In this document: piece by piece, positions 54,201 through 61,359 of the stretch | Layout: every line of letters begins with the position of its first letter | How positions within the stretch are numbered: the first letter of the stretch is position 1 | Assembly: GCA_033764075.1 (NCBI GenBank) | Contig: JANRJH010000007.1 | Location: 62,001 to 126,000 of the forward strand | DNA length: 64,000 nucleotides | Source: M3007 sp033764075 | GTDB taxonomy: Bacteria; Bacteroidota; Bacteroidia; Chitinophagales; Saprospiraceae | Direction: 5' to 3' | Translations under genes and position numbers: made by a program | The notes under the pieces: model-generated | Seen by the model: only the letters and a program-made list of their open reading frames with translations | What the model was told of the DNA's origin: nothing | Database searches by the model: none

Positions 54201-57054
54201 CATTTAATTGATAATTTCCACCAGGGCACAAGGTAGCCGTGGGATCAATACTTATGGAATTCACCGTTGGCGTGAAACCATAGGAAACAACCACGGAGGC
54301 TGATGTTGAACAACCATTTAAACCTGTTCCGGTAACATAATAAGCAACCGTTCCCTGAGGATCGGCATAAACCGTACTGTTTGTCGTAGAGGAAAGCTGA
54401 TAATTGGGCGCCCATGAATAGGTGTCGGCGCCTGTTGCGCTTAATTCCACTGGTGAACTACCAGAACAAAAGATGGCCGTAGTTGGCGTAACCGCCAAAT
54501 TGGGTAAAGGTTTTACTTCCAGGTACTTTTCCGGTGTTACAGATGATAGTCCACTCGATGAACAAGTAACATGCACAATGTAATATTGATCGGTCGTTAA
54601 CGGTCCTGTCGTTTGTTCAAAGTCCGTTCCGAGGTTTGTATATGGCCCTCCGGAAGTGTTTGAAACCGCCCATTGATACGAAAACCCTGCCTGAGCAAAT
54701 GGACCTGTAAGGGTTAAGGTTGTTCCCGGACCTTCGCAGACAGCATTAACACCGGTAATGCTGAAGCCTGAGGGCGTTCCCGAGCATGGTATGATGCTGA
54801 AAGCTCCCGGGTCATCAAACGGCGCTGAATTGCAATCCAAATTCTCTATAAGGTAGGCTGGAGGGTTGGGTTCACCGATGCCGTTCAACGCAAGGTTGGT
54901 GGCATGTAAATCAGTAATAGCATTTATAAAGCCTGGATTAACACTTAGGGAAGATCCATCCTGACTGAAGGCAGTTTGCCAGTCATTCAGTGTAGCATAT
55001 TCGGTTGTACCCCCTAGTCCGATGAAGCCGGTAACACCCTGATCGTACAGAATAAAATGATTATTGTGATTGAGGAAAGTGCCCGTATTTCCAAAAGAAG
55101 TGGCAGAGGGTGAAGCGTAGATATAATGTCTTGCGCTAGTGGTTTGTGCTGGAGTGATATTGGCAAAAATATTATTGACTACACGATAGACAGGACCGGT
55201 TGTGGTCGCCACCTCCAGGCAAACACTGCTGAATGATAGCGCGGTGCCACCATCAAGACATATCGTATTGTTATATATTTCATAAGACTGTGAGGCTGAA
55301 CCGCCTACGCCATTGATAAAAATACCTTTGAATATTCTTTGATGTGTAGGTCCCTGCTCAAATCCTGAAGTGAGTTCTGAAATCGTGTTAAAGAAAATGC
55401 GCAGTGTATGTGTTCCGGATGCAGGATGGGAAGCCTTGATGCCGTTTACGCCGGATACGGTGCAACATCCGTTATTTCTGATCTTACTGATCACATTATT
55501 ATTGATATTACACGTACCATAGAAATTATCAATAATGATCCCATTCGCATGTCCCTGAGTGCTATATGCATAGACTTCTCTGGTGGTCACATTGGTGATC
55601 CTGGTATTGGAAATCGTAAAATCGCGTTGATTCACGAATCGGATGCCGTATGCTTCATCTGTCCCCATTCCTATGTCATTCGGCACATCGGGATTACCGA
55701 TGATATTAAAAGCACCACATTGAGACGTTGTTATAACGTTATTTTCATCCGGAAAAGAGGAACTTCCAGCTAGTTCAATACCTCTGTAAACATCTTCAAT
55801 AAATACGTTCCGTATAATGTTATTGGAATTGCTACCCGAAAAAGAACTGGCAGAAAAGGGAGCTAAAAAATAGATACCTGTTGAAGTAGCATCGCCGTGG
55901 CAGAACGTCAGTATGCTGTAGCAGTTACTTTGTCTTTGCAGGTTAATCCGGCAATTCTCGATGATGTTGTTTTGTGCGCCGGTAACCCCAATTCCTGTTC
56001 TAAAAGCATTTCTCAACCAGTAGCCATATTCCATCTTGGTTACATTCGTATTGTTGTTGGGATCGTCCTCCAAATCAATGCCGTTGAACCTAAAATAATC
56101 CCCGCCATCAATACAAATTATAGCGTCTGCGGTGGGTGTGTTATACACTCCACTTCCGCTGGTAGCTAATATCTTTGGGTTGGCTCCCGAACCAAAGCGT
56201 TGAAATGTGATCGTATTTACCGAGGTCCCCGTTGCCGTAATGATCGGAGGCAATTCGTTAAATACCTGTCCTGCTATTACATTAAATACAATAGAATGTG
56301 CAACACAATTATTATTCAGCCAGTTGATGGCATCTGTGAAGCTATTAAAGTTGGTTCCGATGGTTGGCTGTGTGTTATCAATGGTGTAAGTACCTGAAGT
56401 GTTAGGTGCAGATGAAACGAGGGAAATATTATCAATGGCAGTCGGAGGATTGGTTCCTGAACTAATATCATTTTTCCAGGTGAAGATCAATCTCCATGTT
56501 TGTGGTGCCGAACAGTTACCAATGGCACTTAAAGGAATCGTTACATTGGCCGTCTGGACATTGGTTTGGTTGTAGAAACTTCCAATAAGGGTAGTGCCCG
56601 GCAGTGGGCTGAGTCCTAATGACGAAGTACTGGCAGTGGGCACATAGCTGGTAGGAGCCAAAGACACCATTAGGGCGTCACTAAAATAAGGTTCTCCGTT
56701 GCCTATCCAATTAAACGATAATGTGACCTGCGTTTCAAAAGCAGGAAAGGTGATATCTCTGTAAAAATGAACAACACTTGCCGCATTATTTGTGTAACTG
56801 TGCGATACGCCGCCATCATTGGATATGTATGCGGATCTGTTGTTGAAGCCCGACGGGACCGTTCCGGTTACCCATTGGTTTCCACCGGCATTATTGGCAA
56901 CGGTCCAGCCGTTATCTGCGAAGGTTGATCCGTTTTCAAACCCACCATCACCGGATGGGTTGATCAATACGGTTTGAGCAACAGTCGTTTTCAGGCTAAA
57001 AGCAAATAGGGTTGAAAAAATTAACAGCCTGAGGAGCACTTGATTTTTTTTCAT
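51229..57054 (-). CDS. Giant T9SS surface protein, diverged member of the dockerin/cohesin family
   Basis: 1941 residues from ATG 57054 (signal peptide MKKNQVLLRLLIFSTLFAFS). N-terminal beta-sandwich (about 30-220), right-handed beta-helix (about 230-780), Ig/PKD-like repeats (GPFAQAGFSYQWAVSNTSGG), a lectin-like part with ADYLFAGLVYRFTPPG, and MopE-like Cys/Asp motifs (DCNDNDAAINPGAIEICD, DNNCNGQIDE). A module GLEYAIVGGSVFSGSPNFAD matches the gene at 23328. The C-terminus has the same order as the cassettes but is clearly diverged: dockerin-like repeats (KNTNKLNGVTVAD, DVNKSNSISTLD), cohesin-like (AAFQFALWFDPAQL) and a T9SS type A tail. The 5' two-thirds is visibly more AT-rich than the 3' end. 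A small membrane protein and a LuxR/TPR regulator lie upstream on the same strand. Confidence 0.9.
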   Translation of the reverse strand: MKKNQVLLRLLIFSTLFAFSLKTTVAQTVLINPSGDGGFENGSTFADNGWTVANNAGGNQWVTGTVPSGFNNRSAYISNDGGVSHSYTNNAASVVHFYRDITFPAFETQVTLSFNWIGNGEPYFSDALMVSLAPTSYVPTASTSSLGLSPLPGTTLIGSFYNQTNVQTANVTIPLSAIGNCSAPQTWRLIFTWKNDISSGTNPPTAIDNISLVSSAPNTSGTYTIDNTQPTIGTNFNSFTDAINWLNNNCVAHSIVFNVIAGQVFNELPPIITATGTSVNTITFQRFGSGANPKILATSGSGVYNTPTADAIICIDGGDYFRFNGIDLEDDPNNNTNVTKMEYGYWLRNAFRTGIGVTGAQNNIIENCRINLQRQSNCYSILTFCHGDATSTGIYFLAPFSASSFSGSNSNNIIRNVFIEDVYRGIELAGSSSFPDENNVITTSQCGAFNIIGNPDVPNDIGMGTDEAYGIRFVNQRDFTISNTRITNVTTREVYAYSTQGHANGIIIDNFYGTCNINNNVISKIRNNGCCTVSGVNGIKASHPASGTHTLRIFFNTISELTSGFEQGPTHQRIFKGIFINGVGGSASQSYEIYNNTICLDGGTALSFSSVCLEVATTTGPVYRVVNNIFANITPAQTTSARHYIYASPSATSFGNTGTFLNHNNHFILYDQGVTGFIGLGGTTEYATLNDWQTAFSQDGSSLSVNPGFINAITDLHATNLALNGIGEPNPPAYLIENLDCNSAPFDDPGAFSIIPCSGTPSGFSITGVNAVCEGPGTTLTLTGPFAQAGFSYQWAVSNTSGGPYTNLGTDFEQTTGPLTTDQYYIVHVTCSSSGLSSVTPEKYLEVKPLPNLAVTPTTAIFCSGSSPVELSATGADTYSWAPNYQLSSTTNSTVYADPQGTVAYYVTGTGLNGCSTSASVVVSYGFTPTVNSISIDPTATLCPGGNYQLNVTGQENTPDLVRYYTFEELTSSYNELTGATVSTIAGDDDRQTNIPLPFSFHYGGMSYTEIGLSSNGVLCLGSNVNFDPFGENNIPSIHVFNGNLIAPLWDDLYAPAGSVSYKTVGAAPNRIFIAEWKGVLWSGNGNPSAPPVNFQVWLYETTNVVEMRYGNMQNGLNPLVSIGLTGSDPTNDWISMSPGNPAVANSVYPNNIISSADYLFAGLVYRFTPPGNTINRYSWAPAGNLTDPFISNPVAENLTASTTFTGTVISAQGCPASANVTANMHPSINATIGATDATCAGNDGSVDVTIAGPGVPVSYQWGTGQNTQDISGLNPGIYAVLITDLNDCAILLKDTVYGSGDFSFYTDTDGDGVGAGSLISGICADDAYSPPVGYALTNTDCAPSDNTKWQLLSGYTDADGDGYTVGALAQICSGASLPVGYTASSLGSDCNDNDAAINPGAIEICDSLDNNCNGQIDENASGEIQYVMVTPVQPVCAAPTQGGLIIDLTGGLDGNTTGLEYAIVGGSVFSGSPNFADVTADPFNIISGFGTTGNPDGDTYTVRVRLKCNTGIFSDQTYTITQASCGATSFSGNIVWERNGVTGVGNANVSLTGPATGNDLTDVNGDFLIQIPATSGNFTLKPTKNTNKLNGVTVADAAAIQQHVTNIAPLPGPYLRIAADVNKSNSISTLDAALISQALLGNSAALNQITSWRFVPSAYTFPNPSIPWGFPEQITLNNVSGNVTGQDFLGIKLGDVTAAWANPANFGQGGPLVLRLNDQTLEAGAELEVQLRADQLDGLAAFQFALWFDPAQLQLSAATPDDAFPLTEGHIGLYRVAEGEIRIVWAQAEDLPLHENTPLFRLRFKALQNGARLSEVLRLYPEALPGYCYNSALAESGVRLEFDGVITNTDHAEVRALQLATQPNPATEQVWVRFNLEQATEATLSILDPGGRLLYEQPFAAAAGENRLPVQVGQLPGGLYLVQLRAGARWGMEKLVVLER

Positions 57055-57114
57055 GTCCTTCCTTTTCGATAAACTATGTTCACAGGGATTGATGGATTGG
57101 TATTCCATTTAAAA

Positions 57115-57276
57115 TCAGTTCTCTGCATTTTGGATGGAATAACTCTCGCGTTTTATTTTTTCGATTTTGTAATCAAAAAAACACCAAACGGTAATGCCTG
57201 CCAAAAGGCCGATCACTATCAAAGCAACCCACCAAAAATGTTGCGTAACAGGTTGAGGTGTCTTTTGAACTTTCAT
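57115..57276 (-). CDS. Small single-span membrane protein (53 residues)
   Basis: ATG 57276 to TGA 57115. N-terminal MKVQKTPQPVTQHF, a membrane helix (WWVALIVIGLLAGITVWCFF), then a charged tail (DYKIEKIKRESYSIQ). It ends 60 bases before the giant T9SS gene and points the same way, so it may be co-transcribed. A near-consensus -7 TAACCTTG lies just upstream at about 57291. No family recognised; it could equally be a chance frame, but the helix and position favour a gene. Confidence 0.5.
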   Translation of the reverse strand: MKVQKTPQPVTQHFWWVALIVIGLLAGITVWCFFDYKIEKIKRESYSIQNAEN

Positions 57277-57470
57277 GATACAAGGTTACACCGTGCACCA
57301 AACCTGATCGAAACTTTGGGCGTCACAAAAACATCACAATTGCCAATATCCTGATGATCACAGCCCTAATAGCGAGGTTCTTAAGGCTGTGAAGACCTGG
57401 ATAACCTTTACACCAAAATAGATATCCCCTGAACCTAACTACGGAACAGCCCGTCTTAAAGTCTTTAGGA

Positions 57471-59342
57471 CTAAAGACCCTCAATCACCTTATCCAGGCT
57501 TTCACCATCCGGAAGGGCAATTTTTTTACGCAAACGATAGCCGATGGTTCTTACCGCATGCGCAGAGATACCGAGGGTGGAAGCCATTTCTTTATTGTCC
57601 AGCTTAAGTTTGGAGAGAGCAACGAACCGGGTCTCAGCCGGACTGAGGCCCGGAAGTTTTTCTTTCAATCTTGTAAAAAATCCTGGGTGCGCCCTTTCAA
57701 AAAGTAATTTAAAATCTCTCCATTGCTCCTCTGTTAGAATGGTATTGAATTGCAATTTTTGGATGACATCTGAATAGTCATTGTCTTGGTTTGCCTGTTC
57801 TAATAGTTCTATCTGCTTGTTTTTCTCGATAATTAAATTGGCAAACTCTTGTAGTTTTAAAACAGCTATGGCATGTTCCTGGGCAGCTTTCTGTTTTTCC
57901 AGTTCAACTGCCTGCTGAAGCTGGTATTGCTTAAAGACCATATCTTTTTCCTTCATCTCAAATACTAAACGCTGGCGTGCTATAAACATATAGGCGAAGC
58001 CCGTTACAAGCAAAATGATAACCAATGCTATTATTCTGAAAATTTTCTGGTTGTACAGTGCCACCTGCAATGCTTCATCGCTGGATTTTCTTCTCTCGGT
58101 TTCCAGGTTCAGTTGGGCTTGAATTTGAACATTTTTACCCGTGTGCGCTGCAATACTGTCTGCCCATTGGTAGGCCGAGTCTTTGTGAATGAGCGCCATT
58201 CTGTAATTGTTACCTACCAGGTAGTAATCTGATAACAGTTTGTGCAGATCATATCTGTTTATAAACTGTCCTGCCGTATGAGTAGTGCTTACTGCTAATG
58301 GTAAAGTTCTTTCAAGCTCCTGTATATTATGCTGTTGCAGGTAAATGTCGGCCAGGCTGATGGCAAAACCACAGGTATTATCCAATACCTGGTACTTATA
58401 AGTTTGATCAATCGCATACTTATATAATGAAATAGCCGTTTCCCAATCGCCTTTATGTTTATAGACATGGGCAATGTTGCCCTCGATAATACCACCCCAT
58501 CCAGGATGCAACTCGTTGCGATAATGGAGTAAAGCGCTTTTACTGTGGTTAAAATACACCTGGGCGGTATCGTCTTGCATGGTCTTCAGATAAGCCATAC
58601 CCAGCATATTATAGTTGTAAACCCTGTAAGTATTGCTCATTTCAAATTGCAAAGCCATTTTTCCATACTCGATTGCCTTGTCAAAGTCTGCATAATCATA
58701 AAATACTTTGGCAACAACAGTAATAAAGTCTCCCTGATGGGGTATATAATCAGGAGGTATTTTTTTAATTTCATCCATTGATTTAATGAGATAATAAAGA
58801 GAAAGCACATCTTTATTGAATAAATTCTTTAAGAAGTATCCATATTGACTCATAATCGAAGGCTTTGCCTCCTCGAAATGAATATGCTCAGATTCACGCA
58901 TTAACTCTCGGTATGCGTATGTTATTTCGCTTTCTGCAGGGTTATAAAATTTAGGGGTATATGCAAACCTAATCATTTTAGCCAATAACATTGCCTTGGG
59001 ATCACGGTGCTTTTCCGCCGCAGATTCCAGTGTTTTTATCCGAAATTCCAGTTCATCTTTTTTATCTAGCCGCCTATATGAATTGTTAAATACGGTGTCA
59101 ATGAGGTGCCATCTTTCAGGATAGTCGTATTTAAAGACAAAATCGTATATAGGCGGATAAATTTTAGGTAACACAGTATCGGTTACTGGTAATGGCGGGA
59201 TTTCACCATTTTCAGCGGGCCTGTTAACACAACTTACTGCCCATGATAAAAAATAAAAAACAATAAGAAATAAAATACGACAATAGGGAAGTAATTTTGC
59301 AGGAGAGACAAAATCTGTTGTTGCTATATCATTGCTTCTCAT
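57471..59342 (-). CDS. TPR sensor with LuxR-type HTH output
   Basis: 623 residues from ATG 59342 (starts upstream are TTG). An N-terminal hydrophobic segment (ILFLIVFYFLSWAVSC), possibly a lipid-anchored or signal sequence, is followed by about six TPR-like helical pairs (about 150-400, FDKAIEYGKMALQFEM, DWETAISLYKYAIDQ), a membrane span (IIALVIILLVTGFAYMFIA), a coiled coil (about 470-530) and a LuxR-type HTH (GLSPAETRFVALSKLKLDNK, TLGISAHAVRTIGYRLRKKI). This architecture is common in Bacteroidota as a one-protein regulator of neighbouring surface genes. The giant T9SS gene downstream on the same strand is the likely target. Located in AT-rich DNA. Confidence 0.85.
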   Translation of the reverse strand: MRSNDIATTDFVSPAKLLPYCRILFLIVFYFLSWAVSCVNRPAENGEIPPLPVTDTVLPKIYPPIYDFVFKYDYPERWHLIDTVFNNSYRRLDKKDELEFRIKTLESAAEKHRDPKAMLLAKMIRFAYTPKFYNPAESEITYAYRELMRESEHIHFEEAKPSIMSQYGYFLKNLFNKDVLSLYYLIKSMDEIKKIPPDYIPHQGDFITVVAKVFYDYADFDKAIEYGKMALQFEMSNTYRVYNYNMLGMAYLKTMQDDTAQVYFNHSKSALLHYRNELHPGWGGIIEGNIAHVYKHKGDWETAISLYKYAIDQTYKYQVLDNTCGFAISLADIYLQQHNIQELERTLPLAVSTTHTAGQFINRYDLHKLLSDYYLVGNNYRMALIHKDSAYQWADSIAAHTGKNVQIQAQLNLETERRKSSDEALQVALYNQKIFRIIALVIILLVTGFAYMFIARQRLVFEMKEKDMVFKQYQLQQAVELEKQKAAQEHAIAVLKLQEFANLIIEKNKQIELLEQANQDNDYSDVIQKLQFNTILTEEQWRDFKLLFERAHPGFFTRLKEKLPGLSPAETRFVALSKLKLDNKEMASTLGISAHAVRTIGYRLRKKIALPDGESLDKVIEGL

Positions 59343-59362
59343 TTTGTTGGACAATATTAAAA

Positions 59363-59659
59363 TCAATAAAAAAAACTGACCCGCCCTAAAAAAAAATTAC
59401 AAATACATGGGTAATTGTAATTATGTATTTTTCTTTCTTGCCTCTTTTTTCTTTTTGTTAGTGACTGGTAGTACTTTTCTCGTAGCTCCTTGCTCAAGCG
59501 CTTGGTGACTTCACCTGCAACCTCAGTTTTTCGAATGTTCGCGTCTTGTTTCTCTTCATCGGCCAAGAATGCTTCATAGCCTGAATCTTCCAGGTATTGA
59601 ACAACCTTTGAAAAGCTCTCCAGGATATGATCTAGGTAAATGCGGTCGTCTTTTTCCAT
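59363..59659 (-). pseudogene. Truncated HepT (DUF86) HEPN toxin gene (pair 3)
   Basis: 98 residues. The first about 65 (KDDRIYLDHILESFSKVVQY, IRKTEVAGEVTKRLSKELRE) fit the DUF86/HepT family, but the expected W-R-x3-G-x-RN-x-IH-x-Y segment carrying the catalytic RX4HXY is missing; the frame runs instead into KRKKRQERKIHNYNY and a hydrophobic tail before the LuxR-type gene. So the toxin should be inactive. It overlaps the nucleotidyltransferase gene upstream. Confidence 0.78.
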
Positions 59660-59939
59660 TTGTAGATCGTAATGAGGTCTTTTTAATGTACTCCTTGAGA
59701 CGGGGGGGCTTTAGACTATTCTCCGTGACTAAATCAATAGGAATGCCGAGTTTACCACTCAACTCCTGCTCAATCTGAACGAGTTTGAGAAGGCTTACCC
59801 GGACTTTAAATTTGATGAGGATGTCCCAATCACAGCCCTTCTCATTCTCCCCTCTTGCAAAGGAGCCAAATACACCAATCCTGACTGCTTGGTAGGGAAG
59901 AAGATATTGGAACAGCTTGGCTTGAAGTTCTTTATCCAT
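59574..59939 (-). pseudogene. MNT nucleotidyltransferase (pair 3) with a C-terminal frameshift
   Basis: 121 residues as read. The nucleotidyltransferase motif is intact (GSFARGENEKGCDWDILI). After LKEYIKK the frame leaves the family: a run of five Ts at 59680-59684 (+ strand) is one base short, and with one added the protein would end KKDLITIYKWKKTTAFT at a TAG at 59634-59632, overlapping the HepT start by 28 bases. A homopolymer slip, either real or a sequencing error. Active in the core but with an altered tail. Confidence 0.72.
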
Positions 59940-59960
59940 GGCTTTCAGACATTCGCTTAA

Positions 59961-59968
59961 CTAAGATA
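59961..59968 (-). promoter_or_regulatory. Candidate -7 element of pair 3
   Basis: Minus strand TATCTTAG matches TAnnTTTG at all but one defined base, 22 bases before ATG 59939. Confidence 0.35.
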
Positions 59969-60023
59969 ACGATTTTTCGCCAGTTTTCGTTTCAATCGTT
60001 CCTAATGTTGTCGAGAACTACCG

Positions 60024-60092
60024 CATAAACGTAACTAACGTCGAAGTAAACCCCGCATTGCGTCTTTTACTGCGGCGTTAGTTGCGCTTATG
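60024..60092. repeat. 27-bp-arm imperfect inverted repeat
   Basis: Arms 60024-60050 and 60066-60092 match at 23 of 27 positions. Three of the four mismatches could pair as G-U on one strand. The loop is 15 nt. The inner part reads AACTAACG/CGTTAGTT. It lies in a 572-base stretch (59940-60511) without an intact gene, next to an integrase remnant. It may be a folded recombination site or a MITE-like unit. Confidence 0.6.
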
Positions 60093-60335
60093 CCCGCTAT
60101 GTCTGTCACGGTTTTTATCATTACCCGTTTCATTTTAGAAAACGCTTCGCACTTCATAAGTGGGCAAGGGGTGCACTTGCGAACTTGCTTTCGGCATGAT
60201 GCAAATATCCAGGCCTTGGAGCATACAGTCAAATTTTAATGGAGAAATTATGTGTAAAAAATCAGCTAAATTTCCAAATCACCTATCGGGCTTTTTATCT
60301 TGTCCCACCCCTTGTGCGTGCTCCCGACTGCATCG

Positions 60336-60434
60336 GGACAGGTTATGCGTGTAAATCTCCGTAGTCTTACTGCTTTCATGCCCAAAGTGTTCTTGAATGT
60401 ATCGTAAATCGCCCCTCTTTTCCAATAAATGTGT
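60336..60434 (-). pseudogene. Fragment of a tyrosine recombinase (XerC/D-like C-terminus)
   Basis: THLLEKRGDLRYIQEHFGHE and SSKTTEIYTH are the last catalytic block of XerC/D-type integrases, including the H of the HxxR/H/W box and the nucleophilic tyrosine. The rest of the enzyme is absent: upstream of TH the frame runs through a 60456-60495 hairpin into GCGGAATGCGGAAT repeats. A remnant of an integrated element. Confidence 0.75.
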
Positions 60435-60455
60435 GTCTGCTTTTGTGAGCAGGTC

Positions 60456-60495
60456 CAAGGGCGCCCGGTTTAACCAGAAAAACCAAGCGCCCTTG
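60456..60495. repeat. Inverted repeat between the integrase remnant and the barrel gene
   Basis: CAAGGGCGC-cc-GGTTT pairs with AAACC-aa-GCGCCCTTG around an 8-nt loop. It lies 17 bases past the stop of the minus-strand barrel gene and may terminate it, although no T tract follows. Confidence 0.5.
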
Positions 60496-60511
60496 TATTC
60501 CGCATTCCGCA

Positions 60512-61240
60512 TTATTCGACATATTCCACCTTACGCAACAGCCGCAGCCCCAGCGACAGCTCCAGCGCCACATTGCGCACCCGCCTCGCCGGCAGGGTGG
60601 TGATGGTGCCCGGGTTGTTGGGGTCGATCACGTTGGGAATGGGGGGCGAGTCGTACTGGTAGGTGACGTCAGGGTGCACCCAAAAGGTGAGTTGCGCGCC
60701 CACCAGCTCGGAAAACATCCATTCCGTGCCACCGCCGATGGACAGCCCGAAGATCCACTTCCGGACGAATGCGTCCTGCGGGTAGTAGTTCGCCGCAAAA
60801 GGGTTGTTGTCGGCCAGCTCGTCGAGGTTGGTGCTGAGCGTATAATCACCCCGGATGCCGCCGGCGTAAAAGAAGCGGGCGTTTTCACCCGCCGGGAACT
60901 TTTGCTTGGCGCCCAGGATCAGCGACAGGTTCCGGAAAATAAACTCCTCCTCCGTCACCACATTGGGGCCGTTGGGCACAAAGTAGCGAAAGCGGATGGC
61001 GCTGCCCTTGGGGTGGTACCCGAACTGGGCCAGCAGCGCGGCGCGGTTCTCCTCGTTGTCGACCGATTCGGCAGCCACGGCAAAGTGCCACTTCAGCAGC
61101 ATCTCCCGCTCGTAAGCGTTGTCCCATTGCTGGTTGCTGAACGTGGGCCCCCCGGTGAACACAAATGCGGTGGACTGACCCGGAAGAAATGCCCCGGGGG
61201 AAAACAAAATCAGGAAAAAAACGTATAGGAATATGCGCAT
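60512..61240 (-). CDS. Outer-membrane beta-barrel (PorT/OmpW-like) protein
   Basis: 242 residues from ATG 61240. Signal peptide MRIFLYVFFLILFSPGAFLP, cleaved near GQ. Alternating strands with aromatic girdles (RNLSLILGAKQKF, FFYAGGIRGDYTLST, KWIFGLSIGGGTEWMF, VALELSLGLRLLRKVEY) predict an 8-10-stranded barrel. Such 'porin family' or PorT-like proteins are common next to unrelated genes; function unknown. CATCTTTG (7/8) upstream at about 61265 is a possible -7 motif in the 119-base gap shared with the divergent M3 peptidase gene. Confidence 0.78.
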   Translation of the reverse strand: MRIFLYVFFLILFSPGAFLPGQSTAFVFTGGPTFSNQQWDNAYEREMLLKWHFAVAAESVDNEENRAALLAQFGYHPKGSAIRFRYFVPNGPNVVTEEEFIFRNLSLILGAKQKFPAGENARFFYAGGIRGDYTLSTNLDELADNNPFAANYYPQDAFVRKWIFGLSIGGGTEWMFSELVGAQLTFWVHPDVTYQYDSPPIPNVIDPNNPGTITTLPARRVRNVALELSLGLRLLRKVEYVE

Positions 61241-61322
61241 GGCTGGAACATTTAGGTGCGGCAAAGATGCAAAAAAGCCCGCCGGATGCACAACCCTGCG
61301 CTGTTAATCGCACAAAACAGGC

Positions 61323-61330
61323 TACCTTTG
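61323..61330 (+). promoter_or_regulatory. -7 element of the M3 peptidase gene
   Basis: TACCTTTG, exact, 29 bases before ATG 61360, and it excludes longer upstream starts. Confidence 0.55.
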
Positions 61331-61359
61331 CAGCCCTGTTTCGAAACACAAAGCCGACT

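Noticed and set aside
60024..60092. Integron attC site
   Set aside because: The core reads GTTAGTT, which breaks the GTTRRRY consensus, and there is no gene cassette or intact integrase; kept only as an inverted repeat.
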